A DNA stretch of 64,000 nt from Flavobacterium ajazii (lineage in GTDB: Bacteria; Bacteroidota; Bacteroidia; Flavobacteriales; Flavobacteriaceae). The DNA is taken from positions 62,001 to 126,000 of the forward strand of contig NZ_JAAEHL010000001.1 of the NCBI RefSeq assembly GCF_010614725.1. Direction: 5' to 3'. The notes under the pieces are model-generated. The model saw only the letters and a program-made list of their open reading frames with translations. It did no database searches and was not told the origin of the DNA. The translations under genes and the position numbers were made by a program. Each line of letters begins with the position of its first letter. Within the stretch, counting starts at the first letter, position 1. This document shows positions 25,814 to 34,166 of this stretch, piece by piece.

Positions 25814-26935
25814 TTAATTGAGTTGTTTTAAAGATTGTATTGTGGACTGGTAATCTTTGAAGGCCTTGCCAAACTCTTCAGTAAATTCATAATTACTGAA
25901 TTCGTATTCTTCATTTAATCCAGTATTTGTTCTAAGTTTAATTTCTCCGTATTTGACAACAGGAATTTGATAATTACCTTTAAATCTTTTATCAGGAGTA
26001 CCATTTTTATTCACTTTAGCCCAGGTTCGGTCAATTATTTTAGAATCTTTTGGAATAGTTCCAGTTTCAGTGAACCTGACATAACTTTGATCAAAAGTTA
26101 TTTCATCTATTCCGATTAAAGCAAAATTTGAGTTGTTTGAATACATAACTATAAAACTTGGATAAAAATACAGATCCGCACCATTTGCATTCTGAAAATA
26201 CAAAGCATTAAAATCTGATTTTATATCAGGAAGCGATTTGATAGAAAATCTTACCTCTCTTTTTTTAACTATTGTACTTGCTGATGATCTGGCTGCAACT
26301 CTATCCTGAAAATAAGCACTTGTAACATCCCAAATTTTTTGTGAGCCCATTAATTTGGTAAATACTTGTAAAAGAATTTCGTATTTTTCTCTTATTTCCG
26401 AATCAAAATCAATATCAAGTTTTACAAAACAATTTTGAAGATGCTTTTCAGTTTGTATAATTGCTTTTTTTTGTTCTTCAATATCTATTTTTAAATTTTC
26501 AGGTATAGTTTTTTTTACAAAACCATATATTAGAAAATAACTTAGACTTAGTTTTAATCTTGTGGAATTTAAAATTGTTTGTAATTTTAAAAGATCTTTT
26601 TTCAAATCCTTTCTTTGTTCGTAAGCCAAAATTATTGCTTCTTTGATTCCCTGCATATTTTGACTTGTGATTTCATGAATGTCAGAACTAAAAATGTTAT
26701 CTGAGAGTTCTAATGTTTCATTGTAAATTTCAGGATTAGAATTAGAATTTGAAGAATACAATCTCTGTCTGTTGTTGATTCCTAATGCAGGAATACTGGT
26801 GTTTAAATAACTTCCGGAATTTCCAAAGGTCATGTTTGCCCCTCTAATACCTATTGAGGTTGAAATACCGCTTTTACTAACATTAAGATGAACTCCCGGA
26901 ATAATTTTGATGCGTTTACGAAAACTCCAAGCCAT
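25814..26935 (-). CDS. DUF4236-domain protein
   Basis: A 373-aa protein whose first 55 residues are a DUF4236 domain: FRKRIKIIPGVHLNVSKSGIS, then STSIGIRGANMTFG and TSIPALGI, a Gly/Ser-rich repeated pattern. The middle is helical, and the C-terminal half (about 225-373) is a mixed domain with many aromatics (DLYFYPSFIVMYSNN). DUF4236 occurs at the N-terminus of many otherwise unrelated bacterial proteins and has no known role. No signal peptide or membrane helix is visible. Confidence 0.8.
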   Translation of the reverse strand: MAWSFRKRIKIIPGVHLNVSKSGISTSIGIRGANMTFGNSGSYLNTSIPALGINNRQRLYSSNSNSNPEIYNETLELSDNIFSSDIHEITSQNMQGIKEAIILAYEQRKDLKKDLLKLQTILNSTRLKLSLSYFLIYGFVKKTIPENLKIDIEEQKKAIIQTEKHLQNCFVKLDIDFDSEIREKYEILLQVFTKLMGSQKIWDVTSAYFQDRVAARSSASTIVKKREVRFSIKSLPDIKSDFNALYFQNANGADLYFYPSFIVMYSNNSNFALIGIDEITFDQSYVRFTETGTIPKDSKIIDRTWAKVNKNGTPDKRFKGNYQIPVVKYGEIKLRTNTGLNEEYEFSNYEFTEEFGKAFKDYQSTIQSLKQLN

Positions 26936-26943
26936 AATTTTTT

Positions 26944-26973
26944 TATTTTTGAATTAATGAATATTCAAAAATA
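26944..26973 (-). promoter_or_regulatory. Inverted repeat over the -7 element of the DUF4236 gene
   Basis: TATTTTTGAAT (26944-26954) and ATTCAAAAATA (26963-26973) are exact complements. Read on the minus strand the right arm is TATTTTTG, fitting TAnnTTTG, 30 bases before the start codon; the left arm gives the same element facing the other way. Confidence 0.45.
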
Positions 26974-27141
26974 AAGACATATAAAATTTAAAAATTACGG
27001 AAATCCATAATAGCTTGAATTTCATAAAATCTATCAATTTTACTAAAACTTAACGTATGAAAAATCATTAGCCGAAGCGGATTTTTTATTAGCACTTCAA
27101 CCTGCAAATCTGAAACAAAAAAAACTGAAATAAATTTTCCC

Positions 27142-27149
27142 TACTTTTG
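27142..27149 (+). promoter_or_regulatory. Candidate -7 element of the DEAD-box gene
   Basis: TACTTTTG fits TAnnTTTG and is followed by 4 bases and the ATG, again predicting a leaderless mRNA. Confidence 0.5.
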
Positions 27150-27153
27150 CAAA

Positions 27154-28503
27154 ATGAATAAAAAACACCATTCCAATAACATACTTTCGAATTTAGGGAT
27201 TCAGAACCTGAACGAAATGCAGGAAATGGCACAGGATGCTATTTTAAACGAAAATAATGTTTTATTACTTTCTCCAACGGGTTCAGGAAAGACATTGGCT
27301 TTTTTGCTTCCTATTTTAGAACTATTGCAGCCTGAAATTTTATCGATACAGTGTCTGATTTTGGTGCCGTCCCGTGAACTTGGATTACAAATTGAACAGG
27401 TTTGGAAAAAAATGGGAACGCAATACAAAGTAAACATCTGTTATGGAGGGCATTCAATCGATACTGAAATTAAAAATTTAAGCAATCCGCCCGCGATTTT
27501 AATTGGAACTCCCGGAAGAATTGCAGATCATATTGATAGAGAAACTTTCAGGACAGATAAGATTCAAACGCTGATTTTAGATGAGTTTGATAAATCCCTG
27601 CAATTAGGTTTTCATGAGCAAATGTCTTTTATAATTGGAAGACTGCTAAAAGTGAATAAAAGAGTTTTGGTTTCGGCAACTTCAGATATTGAAATCCCAA
27701 AATATACACGGGTGGTCAATCCAACAGTTTTAGATTTTATTCCGGAAGAAGAAGAGAATGTAAACCTATCAATGAAAATGGTGATTTCACCTGCTAAAGA
27801 TAAACTACAGAGTTTATTCAATTTGATTTGTTCGTTAAAATCCCAGTCAGCAATTATATTTTGTAACCACAGAGATGCTGCTGAACGAATCAGTGATACT
27901 TTAAATGAAAAAGGAATTTATTCTGTTTATTATCACGGAGGAATGGACCAGGAAGAACGTGAGCGTGCTTTAACTCAGTTCAGAAACGGAAGCATGAGTT
28001 ATTTAATTACGACTGATTTAGCAGCGCGTGGTCTGGATATTCCGGAGATGAAACACGTAATTCATTATCATTTACCTCTAAAAGAAGACGAGTTCACTCA
28101 TCGAAACGGTCGTACAGCTCGTATGCAGGCTTCTGGAACCGCTTATATAATTGTTCATGAAAGCGAAAAGCAACTTGATTATGTAAATTATGAAATGGAA
28201 GTTCTGAATGTTGAAAACGCAACAATTTTACCCAAACCGCCACAGTTTCAAACGATTTACATCAGTGGAGGAAAGAAAACAAAACTGAACAAGTTTGATA
28301 TAGTTGGCTTTTTTTCGCAAAAAGGCAAACTTGAAAAAGATGATTTAGGTCTGGTTGAAGTAAAGGACTTCGTTTCATTTGCTGCCGTGAGATATAATAA
28401 AGTAAAAGATTTGCTTAAGAATATAAAGGATGAGAAGATGAAAGGAAGAAAATTTAAAATTGAAATTGCACGAAAGGTGGTAAAAAAGGAAGATTGTAAA
28501 TAA
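27154..28503 (+). CDS. DEAD-box RNA helicase with DbpA RNA-binding domain
   Basis: A 449-aa ATP-dependent RNA helicase. Motif I SPTGSGKT (about residues 40-47), motif Ia PSRELGLQ, motif II DEFD in place of DEAD, motif III SATS, and motif VI HRNGRTAR are all visible. The C-terminal 80 residues (TIYISGGKKTKLNKFDIVGFF...AAVRYNKVKDLLKNI) match the DbpA-type RNA-binding domain, which in E. coli binds hairpin 92 of 23S rRNA. A role in 50S subunit assembly is therefore likely. Confidence 0.92.
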   Translation: MNKKHHSNNILSNLGIQNLNEMQEMAQDAILNENNVLLLSPTGSGKTLAFLLPILELLQPEILSIQCLILVPSRELGLQIEQVWKKMGTQYKVNICYGGHSIDTEIKNLSNPPAILIGTPGRIADHIDRETFRTDKIQTLILDEFDKSLQLGFHEQMSFIIGRLLKVNKRVLVSATSDIEIPKYTRVVNPTVLDFIPEEEENVNLSMKMVISPAKDKLQSLFNLICSLKSQSAIIFCNHRDAAERISDTLNEKGIYSVYYHGGMDQEERERALTQFRNGSMSYLITTDLAARGLDIPEMKHVIHYHLPLKEDEFTHRNGRTARMQASGTAYIIVHESEKQLDYVNYEMEVLNVENATILPKPPQFQTIYISGGKKTKLNKFDIVGFFSQKGKLEKDDLGLVEVKDFVSFAAVRYNKVKDLLKNIKDEKMKGRKFKIEIARKVVKKEDCK

Positions 28504-28727
28504 TATTCTTATATTTTTTTAGCTCATGAGAAAAAAAATACCAGATGTTTAAATTGATTTATAATTGTATTTTATTGATTTTTAACATAATACGTTTTGT
28601 TTGTTGTTGAGCAATCTTATTTTATATAAAATTCACAATTTTATGTTGTCGGAAGCGTAATTTTAGAAGTAATTTTTCATAATTTCGGCGTTCATTAATA
28701 GTAGTAAAAATTAACCCCAAATTAAGT

Positions 28728-29177
28728 ATGAAAAAAATTATTACCCTTGCCATTTTGTTCTTTAGTTTTGTTTCAGTTGCTCAGATTAAAGTTATTGAAA
28801 CTGTACCGGTTGAAAAACTAGGAAAAGTAAACAACAACTATATTCAGAAAATTGGAGATGAATATACTGTTTATTATACAAGTATTGTGAGTGATGATGA
28901 TGATACTTCAAGTTTGAGAAAATTCTCTTTCAAAAATGTTAATAATGATTATGCTGGTCTTTACAGTATTATTATGAATGGCTTTAGTGCTTCTCCTTTG
29001 TATGATATAAAACTAGAATTACCTAACAATTACATCTGGTTGCATTACACAGGAAATACACTTCCAGACAAAGCGACAGTTCAGTTTATGGTTTCAAGTA
29101 AAGATCCTTCTTCTGGAGCGAGCAGTGTTTCTGAGCCTTTTGTAAAAGATCAGATTAATAAATTATTCCAAAAATAA
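28728..29177 (+). CDS. Secreted protein of unknown function, 149 aa
   Basis: A signal peptide is clear (MKKIITLAILFFSFVSVAQ), so the mature 130 residues are periplasmic or surface-located. The mature part has alternating hydrophobic strands and several Tyr pairs (YTVYYTSIV, NNYIWLHYTG), looking like a small beta-rich domain. No motif is recognised. It is preceded by 224 bases in which I see nothing beyond AT-rich sequence, and followed by a terminator. Confidence 0.75.
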   Translation: MKKIITLAILFFSFVSVAQIKVIETVPVEKLGKVNNNYIQKIGDEYTVYYTSIVSDDDDTSSLRKFSFKNVNNDYAGLYSIIMNGFSASPLYDIKLELPNNYIWLHYTGNTLPDKATVQFMVSSKDPSSGASSVSEPFVKDQINKLFQK

Positions 29178-29197
29178 TTTGCTAAAAAAAATAATTG

Positions 29198-29230
29198 AAA
29201 GGCTATTCAGAATTTGAATAGCCTTTTTTA
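29198..29230. terminator. Bidirectional terminator
   Basis: Perfect 11-bp stem AAAGGCTATTC (29198-29208) with GAATAGCCTTT (29216-29226) and T-run to 29230, between convergent genes. Confidence 0.85.
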
Positions 29231-29251
29231 GTTTATGAATTGCAGTAAATA

Positions 29252-29767
29252 TTACTTTCTAAAATTCTTATGATTATGTTTTCGTTTGTAATGTGTCTGT
29301 TTCAGGTGTTTTTTGTCTTCAGAAATTACACTAATTGTTCCGTCAATTTCAAGCATGCAAAGTTTTACATCTGAAAAATGTTCTAAACCATGTTCTCGCA
29401 TTGCTTCTTTTAATTCGTCGTTGGAAATGTCCAGTCTGCTTAAAGCTTTAAATTCTAGTTTTCCATTATGAATTAAAACTTCAGGTTTGTCTAAAAGCAA
29501 ATCATTTAGAATCTTGTATTTATTTGTTAGTTTTTTGATTGTAAAATTAATTACAAATAATACCAAAGCAGCAACTAAACCTCCCCAAAGACTTGTGTCG
29601 GGACCTACCATCGCATTTTGGACCGAATTACTAATCAGTAAAATCAGGATAATGTCAGCGGTATTTAATTGGGATAGTTCTTTTTTGCCGAATATTCGCA
29701 AAGCAATTGTCATAAAAAAATAGACGGCAGTACTTCTTAAAATAATGTCTAAATAAGGAAAAAGCAT
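29252..29767 (-). CDS. DUF421 (YetF-type) membrane protein
   Basis: A 171-aa inner-membrane protein with three N-terminal hydrophobic helices (to about residue 75) and a small cytoplasmic C-terminal domain. TIALRIFGKKELSQLNTADIIL (about 20-41) is the family signature, and DISNDELKEAMREHGLEHFSDVKLCMLEIDGTISVI matches the conserved C-terminal part. The family is widespread (YetF/YdfS in Bacillus, where it is linked to spores); the biochemical activity is not known. Confidence 0.88.
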   Translation of the reverse strand: MLFPYLDIILRSTAVYFFMTIALRIFGKKELSQLNTADIILILLISNSVQNAMVGPDTSLWGGLVAALVLFVINFTIKKLTNKYKILNDLLLDKPEVLIHNGKLEFKALSRLDISNDELKEAMREHGLEHFSDVKLCMLEIDGTISVISEDKKHLKQTHYKRKHNHKNFRK

Positions 29768-29785
29768 GGTTTTTTATTTTAAAGT

Positions 29786-29827
29786 TAAAAAAAAGCTTCA
29801 TCAAAAATATATTTCGATGAAGCTTTT
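29786..29827 (-). terminator. Terminator after rimBK
   Basis: Perfect 11-bp stem AAAGCTTCATC (29792-29802) with GATGAAGCTTT (29816-29826). On the minus strand it runs into a T-run, just after the stop of the gene that follows. Confidence 0.8.
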
Positions 29828-29854
29828 TAATTTAAATAAGTGATTTTAAAAACT

Positions 29855-31222
29855 CTATAACTTAAAATTCTTTTCAATTGCTTTGATCATTTCTCCGGCA
29901 ACATCTTTGTTTGTAGCGCCTTCAATTCCTTCAAGACCAGGGGAAGAATTTACTTCAAGCAATAAAGGCCCTTTTGAAGAACGAATGATGTCAACACCAG
30001 CTACTTTTAAATCCATTGCTTTTGCAGCTTTAATGGCAATCTTTTTTTCTTCAGAAGTAATTTTGATTACCGATGCGGTTCCGCCAAGATGAATATTAGC
30101 CCTAAATTCGCCAGGCATTGCCTCCCGCTGAATGGCAGCAACCACCTTACCATCAATTACAAAACATCGAATGTCTTTTCCATTAGCTTCTTTGATGAAT
30201 TCCTGAACTAAAATGTTTGCATTTAGACTTTTAAAAGCGTTGATTACACTTTCTGCGGCTTTTTTGGTTTCTGCTAAAACAACTCCTTTCCCTTGTGTTC
30301 CTTCTAATAACTTTACAATTAAAGGTGAGCCACCAACCATTTTAATTAAATTATCTGTATCCAAAGGGGAGTTAGCAAAACCGGTCGTTGGAATATCGAT
30401 ACCACTATTTAAAAGCAATTGTAACGAATATAATTTATCTCGAGATTGTGTTATGGCTGTAGCCGAATTTAAACAGAAAACTTTCAAAGCTTCAAACTGG
30501 CGTGTTAAGGCGCAACCGTAAAAAGTAATGCTTGGACGAATTCTCGGAATGATAGCATCAAACTGATTTAAGATTTTGCCACCACGGTAATGAATCTCAG
30601 GAGTTTTGGCATCCAGTTTCATGTAGCACTCCTTAATGTTTAGAAAGTGCATTTCGTGACCCCGCATTTCGCCAGCTTCCATGATTCTTTTGTTACTGTA
30701 TAATTCGGGATTGCTGGCTAAAAGGCCAATACGCAAACCGGAGCTTGCTTTTTCGGAGTTTTGATATAATTCTTTTAAGGATTCTGTAGTTGGCTGACCT
30801 AATAAATATTTTTGTTCAGGATCGACTAATACACGTCCACTCATGGCTTCTCTTCCTAGAAGCATTCGAAATCCCATAGAATCCCGATTGGTTAAAGTCA
30901 TTTCGATTGGCCATTTTGTATCTCCAATTTTCAGGCTCGTTTGTATTACGTAACGATGTTCTCTAAAGCCGCTTGAGCTTTTTACAATTCTTTTATCCAC
31001 CAACGGAGCTTCGCAATGAATGATGGTTTTTATATTATTCTGGATTGGATTAATATCAAATTTTACCCAATTGGCATCATTTTTTATAAAAGGAGCTATG
31101 TTTATAGCGTGCATTGCCGAAGTCTTTGCGCCGGAATCCACACGAGCCTTGATTGTAGGGATTCCCAGCTCTGGAAATGAGCACCATTCTTCACTGCCTA
31201 AAATGACTTTGTTTTGAAGCAT
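29855..31222 (-). CDS. RimB-RimK fusion: retropepsin-like domain and ATP-grasp glutamate ligase
   Basis: The first 145 residues are a Zn_protease/RimB-type domain: [20 protein letters not shown] sequence ([16 protein letters not shown], about 25-40) contains the DSGA of the retropepsin fold, and RMLLGREAM is its second landmark. Residues from about 160 to 455 match RimK: the preATP-grasp domain, [48 protein letters not shown] and [15 protein letters not shown]. RimK adds glutamate residues to the C-terminus of ribosomal protein S6 in E. coli, and RimB acts with it in Pseudomonas as separate proteins. One polypeptide may thus make and trim the tail. Substrate here is inferred. Confidence 0.88.
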   Translation of the reverse strand: MLQNKVILGSEEWCSFPELGIPTIKARVDSGAKTSAMHAINIAPFIKNDANWVKFDINPIQNNIKTIIHCEAPLVDKRIVKSSSGFREHRYVIQTSLKIGDTKWPIEMTLTNRDSMGFRMLLGREAMSGRVLVDPEQKYLLGQPTTESLKELYQNSEKASSGLRIGLLASNPELYSNKRIMEAGEMRGHEMHFLNIKECYMKLDAKTPEIHYRGGKILNQFDAIIPRIRPSITFYGCALTRQFEALKVFCLNSATAITQSRDKLYSLQLLLNSGIDIPTTGFANSPLDTDNLIKMVGGSPLIVKLLEGTQGKGVVLAETKKAAESVINAFKSLNANILVQEFIKEANGKDIRCFVIDGKVVAAIQREAMPGEFRANIHLGGTASVIKITSEEKKIAIKAAKAMDLKVAGVDIIRSSKGPLLLEVNSSPGLEGIEGATNKDVAGEMIKAIEKNFKL

Positions 31223-31251
31223 ACGTTGTTTTTATTATAGAATTTAATATC

Positions 31252-31259
31252 CAAAAATA
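31252..31259 (-). promoter_or_regulatory. Candidate -7 element of rimBK
   Basis: Minus strand TATTTTTG fits TAnnTTTG, 29 bases before the start codon; no clear -33 box. Confidence 0.4.
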
Positions 31260-31292
31260 GTTATTTGCTTTTACTAAAGATAGTGATTTATC

Positions 31293-31332
31293 TAAAAAAA
31301 ATACCCGTTATGTTATGAAAACGTAACGGGTA
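31293..31332 (-). terminator. Terminator after clpC
   Basis: Perfect 9-bp stem TACCCGTTA (31302-31310) with TAACGGGTA (31324-31332), followed on the minus strand by a run of eight T. Confidence 0.85.
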
Positions 31333-31361
31333 AGTTATTTGTGTTATAAATTTAAACTAAT

Positions 31362-33908
31362 TTACTGATTTGTCGGTTCTTCGGCTTTATGTATTTCTAC
31401 AGAAAGTTCCTGAGCATCATCTTTTAAATCCATTAAGATTTCATCACCAGAATGTATTTTTGAAGTTATGATTTCTTCTGCTAACAAATCTTCAACATAT
31501 TTCTGGATGGCTCTTTTTAGAGGTCTTGCTCCAAATTGTCTGTCAAATCCTTTTTCAGCAATAAATGCTTTTGCTTTATCAGTAAGACTTAGGTTGTAGC
31601 CTAATTCTGCAATACGAGAATAAAGTTTTTTAAGTTCAATTTCTATAATTAAATCGATATCAGCTTTTTCTAATGCATTAAATACGATTACATCATCAAT
31701 TCTGTTTAAGAACTCAGGAGCGAATGTTTTCTTCAATGCATTTTCGATAATGCTTTTTGAATTTTCATCAGCCTGTGCCACTTTTGCAGCAGTTCCGAAT
31801 CCAACGCCTTGTCCGAAGTCTTTCAGCTGACGTGCACCAACGTTAGATGTCATGATAATGATAGTGTTTTTAAAGTCAATTTTACGACCTAAACTATCAG
31901 TCAAATATCCGTCATCTAAAACCTGAAGCATCATGTTGAATACATCTGGATGTGCTTTTTCGATCTCGTCTAAAAGAACCACGCAATATGGTTTTCTTCG
32001 AACTTTTTCAGTCAATTGACCACCTTCTTCGTAACCAACATATCCCGGAGGTGCTCCAACTAAACGAGAGATAGCAAATTTTTCCATGTATTCACTCATA
32101 TCGATACGAACTAAAGCGTCTTCAGAGTCAAACAATTCTTTTGCTAATACTTTAGCTAATTGCGTTTTACCAACACCAGTCTGGCCTAAGAAAATAAATG
32201 AACCAATTGGTTTGTTAGGATCTTTAAGTCCGGCTCTGTTACGTTGAATAGAACGTGCAATTTTAAGGACTGCATCATTTTGTCCGATTACTTTGTTCTG
32301 AATCAACTCAGGTAATTTAGCCAGTTTGTTGCTTTCTGTTTGTGCAATTCGGTTTACAGGAATTCCTGTCATCATAGAAACAACATCGGCTACGTTATCT
32401 TCTGTAACTTCAATTCTATTGTTTTTAGAATCTTCTTCCCATTGTTCTTGTGCTAGAGCAAGGTCTTTTTCGATACGTTTTTCATCATCGCGAAGTTTGG
32501 CAGCTTCTTCGTATTTCTGTTTTTTAACTACCATATTTTTGTTCTCACGAACTTCTTCTAACTGGCGTTCTAAATCCAAAATTTGTTTTGGAACGTCAAT
32601 ATTGGTGATATGTACACGAGATCCGGCTTCATCCATGGCATCGATAGCTTTGTCCGGTAAAAAACGCTCAGACATATATCTGTTTGTTAATTTAACACAG
32701 GCTTCAATTGCTTCAGGAGTATAGGTTACATTATGATGATCTTCATATTTGTCTTTTACATTGTTCAAAATTGCGATTGTTTCTTCAACAGAAGTTGGTT
32801 CAACAATTACTTTTTGAAAACGTCTTTCCAAAGCGCCGTCTTTTTCAATATATTGTCTGTACTCATCAAGAGTAGTGGCGCCAATGCATTGAATTTCTCC
32901 TCTAGCTAAAGCAGGTTTGAACATGTTTGAAGCATCAAGAGAACCTGTTGCTCCACCTGCACCTACTATAGTGTGAATTTCATCAATAAAAAGAATAATA
33001 TCATCGTTTTTCTCAAGCTCGTTCATTACGGCTTTCATTCTTTCCTCAAATTGTCCTCTGTATTTTGTTCCGGCAACTAAGCTGGCTAAGTCAAGAGTTA
33101 CTACACGTTTGTGAAAAAGAATACGTGATACTTTCTTTTGAATGATACGTAGTGCTAGTCCTTCTGCAATAGCAGATTTACCAACTCCGGGTTCTCCAAT
33201 AAGAAGAGGGTTGTTCTTTTTTCTACGGCTCAGAATTTGCGAAACACGTTCAATTTCTTTTTCGCGTCCCACTACAGGATCCAGTTTCCCTTCTTCGGCC
33301 ATTTCTGTTAAATCTCTCCCAAAATTATCTAATACCGGAGTTTTGGATTTTTTGTTTGACTTATTGGCTGGATTGTTAAAACTGCTTTCTTTTAAACTGT
33401 CATCTTGTCCTGAATCATCATTGTATGATTCGTTTTTTGGCAAGTTATCTAAGAATTCTTCTTCGTTTGGAGTCATATTTAAATACTGTTCTTTAGCTAT
33501 ATCGTAATCTATTTTTAGCTTATTCAATAGCTTGGTTGTTGGATCGTTTTCGTTTCTTAAGATGCATAAAAGCAGGTGAGCTGTGCTAATTGATGAGCTT
33601 TGAAATACTTTTGCTTCAAGAAAGGTTGTCTTCAGGGCTCTTTCGGCCTGTCGGGTAAGATGAAGATTTTTCTTTTCTGCATTTACTTCAACGCTGTGAT
33701 TGGCTGGACTCAGTATTTCTACTTTCCTGCGTAAATGGTCTAAATCAACTGCCAGGTTATTAAGTATATGAATAGCTTTTCCGTTACCATCTCTTAAAAT
33801 GCCCAGCATGAGATGTTCAGTACCAATAAAGTCGTGTCCTAAACGAAGGGCCTCTTCTTTACTGTATGTAATAACATCTTTTACTCTTGGTGAAAAATTA
33901 TCATCCAT
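31362..33908 (-). CDS. clpC: ATP-dependent Clp protease ATP-binding subunit ClpC
   Basis: Hsp100 AAA+ unfoldase (848 aa) that feeds substrates to ClpP. An N-domain made of two Clp_N repeats (about residues 5-145) is followed by a Ser/Asn-rich linker, AAA-1 (GEPGVGKSAIAEG near 240), a middle domain with a UvrB/C-like motif (KYEEAAKLRDDEKRIE near 465), and AAA-2 (GQTGVGKTQLAK near 580; sensor and GARPLKRAIQ near the C-terminus). The UVR-like middle domain separates it from ClpA and ClpB. The upstream gap of 258 bases separates it from divergent gyrA; minus strand TAAATTTA there is a near match to the -7 consensus. Confidence 0.95.
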   Translation of the reverse strand: MDDNFSPRVKDVITYSKEEALRLGHDFIGTEHLMLGILRDGNGKAIHILNNLAVDLDHLRRKVEILSPANHSVEVNAEKKNLHLTRQAERALKTTFLEAKVFQSSSISTAHLLLCILRNENDPTTKLLNKLKIDYDIAKEQYLNMTPNEEEFLDNLPKNESYNDDSGQDDSLKESSFNNPANKSNKKSKTPVLDNFGRDLTEMAEEGKLDPVVGREKEIERVSQILSRRKKNNPLLIGEPGVGKSAIAEGLALRIIQKKVSRILFHKRVVTLDLASLVAGTKYRGQFEERMKAVMNELEKNDDIILFIDEIHTIVGAGGATGSLDASNMFKPALARGEIQCIGATTLDEYRQYIEKDGALERRFQKVIVEPTSVEETIAILNNVKDKYEDHHNVTYTPEAIEACVKLTNRYMSERFLPDKAIDAMDEAGSRVHITNIDVPKQILDLERQLEEVRENKNMVVKKQKYEEAAKLRDDEKRIEKDLALAQEQWEEDSKNNRIEVTEDNVADVVSMMTGIPVNRIAQTESNKLAKLPELIQNKVIGQNDAVLKIARSIQRNRAGLKDPNKPIGSFIFLGQTGVGKTQLAKVLAKELFDSEDALVRIDMSEYMEKFAISRLVGAPPGYVGYEEGGQLTEKVRRKPYCVVLLDEIEKAHPDVFNMMLQVLDDGYLTDSLGRKIDFKNTIIIMTSNVGARQLKDFGQGVGFGTAAKVAQADENSKSIIENALKKTFAPEFLNRIDDVIVFNALEKADIDLIIEIELKKLYSRIAELGYNLSLTDKAKAFIAEKGFDRQFGARPLKRAIQKYVEDLLAEEIITSKIHSGDEILMDLKDDAQELSVEIHKAEEPTNQ

Positions 33909-34166
33909 AATATATAATTGGTATTGTAAATTTAATGAATTAGTGATTGAAAAACAAAAACCATACCTTTCAGAAACACCTGTCAGCTAATAGACAAAAA
34001 AAAAAGTAATAAAACAGTTAAAAAAGGCTTAATTTATCAACTAAATGCTAAAAAAAAGTTGTTAATAAATCATTGAAATAACTGTAAGGAAATAGCTGAA
34101 AAAATTTCAAAAAAACGTATCTTGGCACGCTTTGAAACTAAAATATAATATTTAATATAACAACTT

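Noticed and set aside
27154..28503. DEAD-box helicase as part of a defence island with neighbouring unknown genes
   Set aside because: The DbpA RNA-binding domain points to ribosome assembly, and neighbours have no nuclease or defence motifs.
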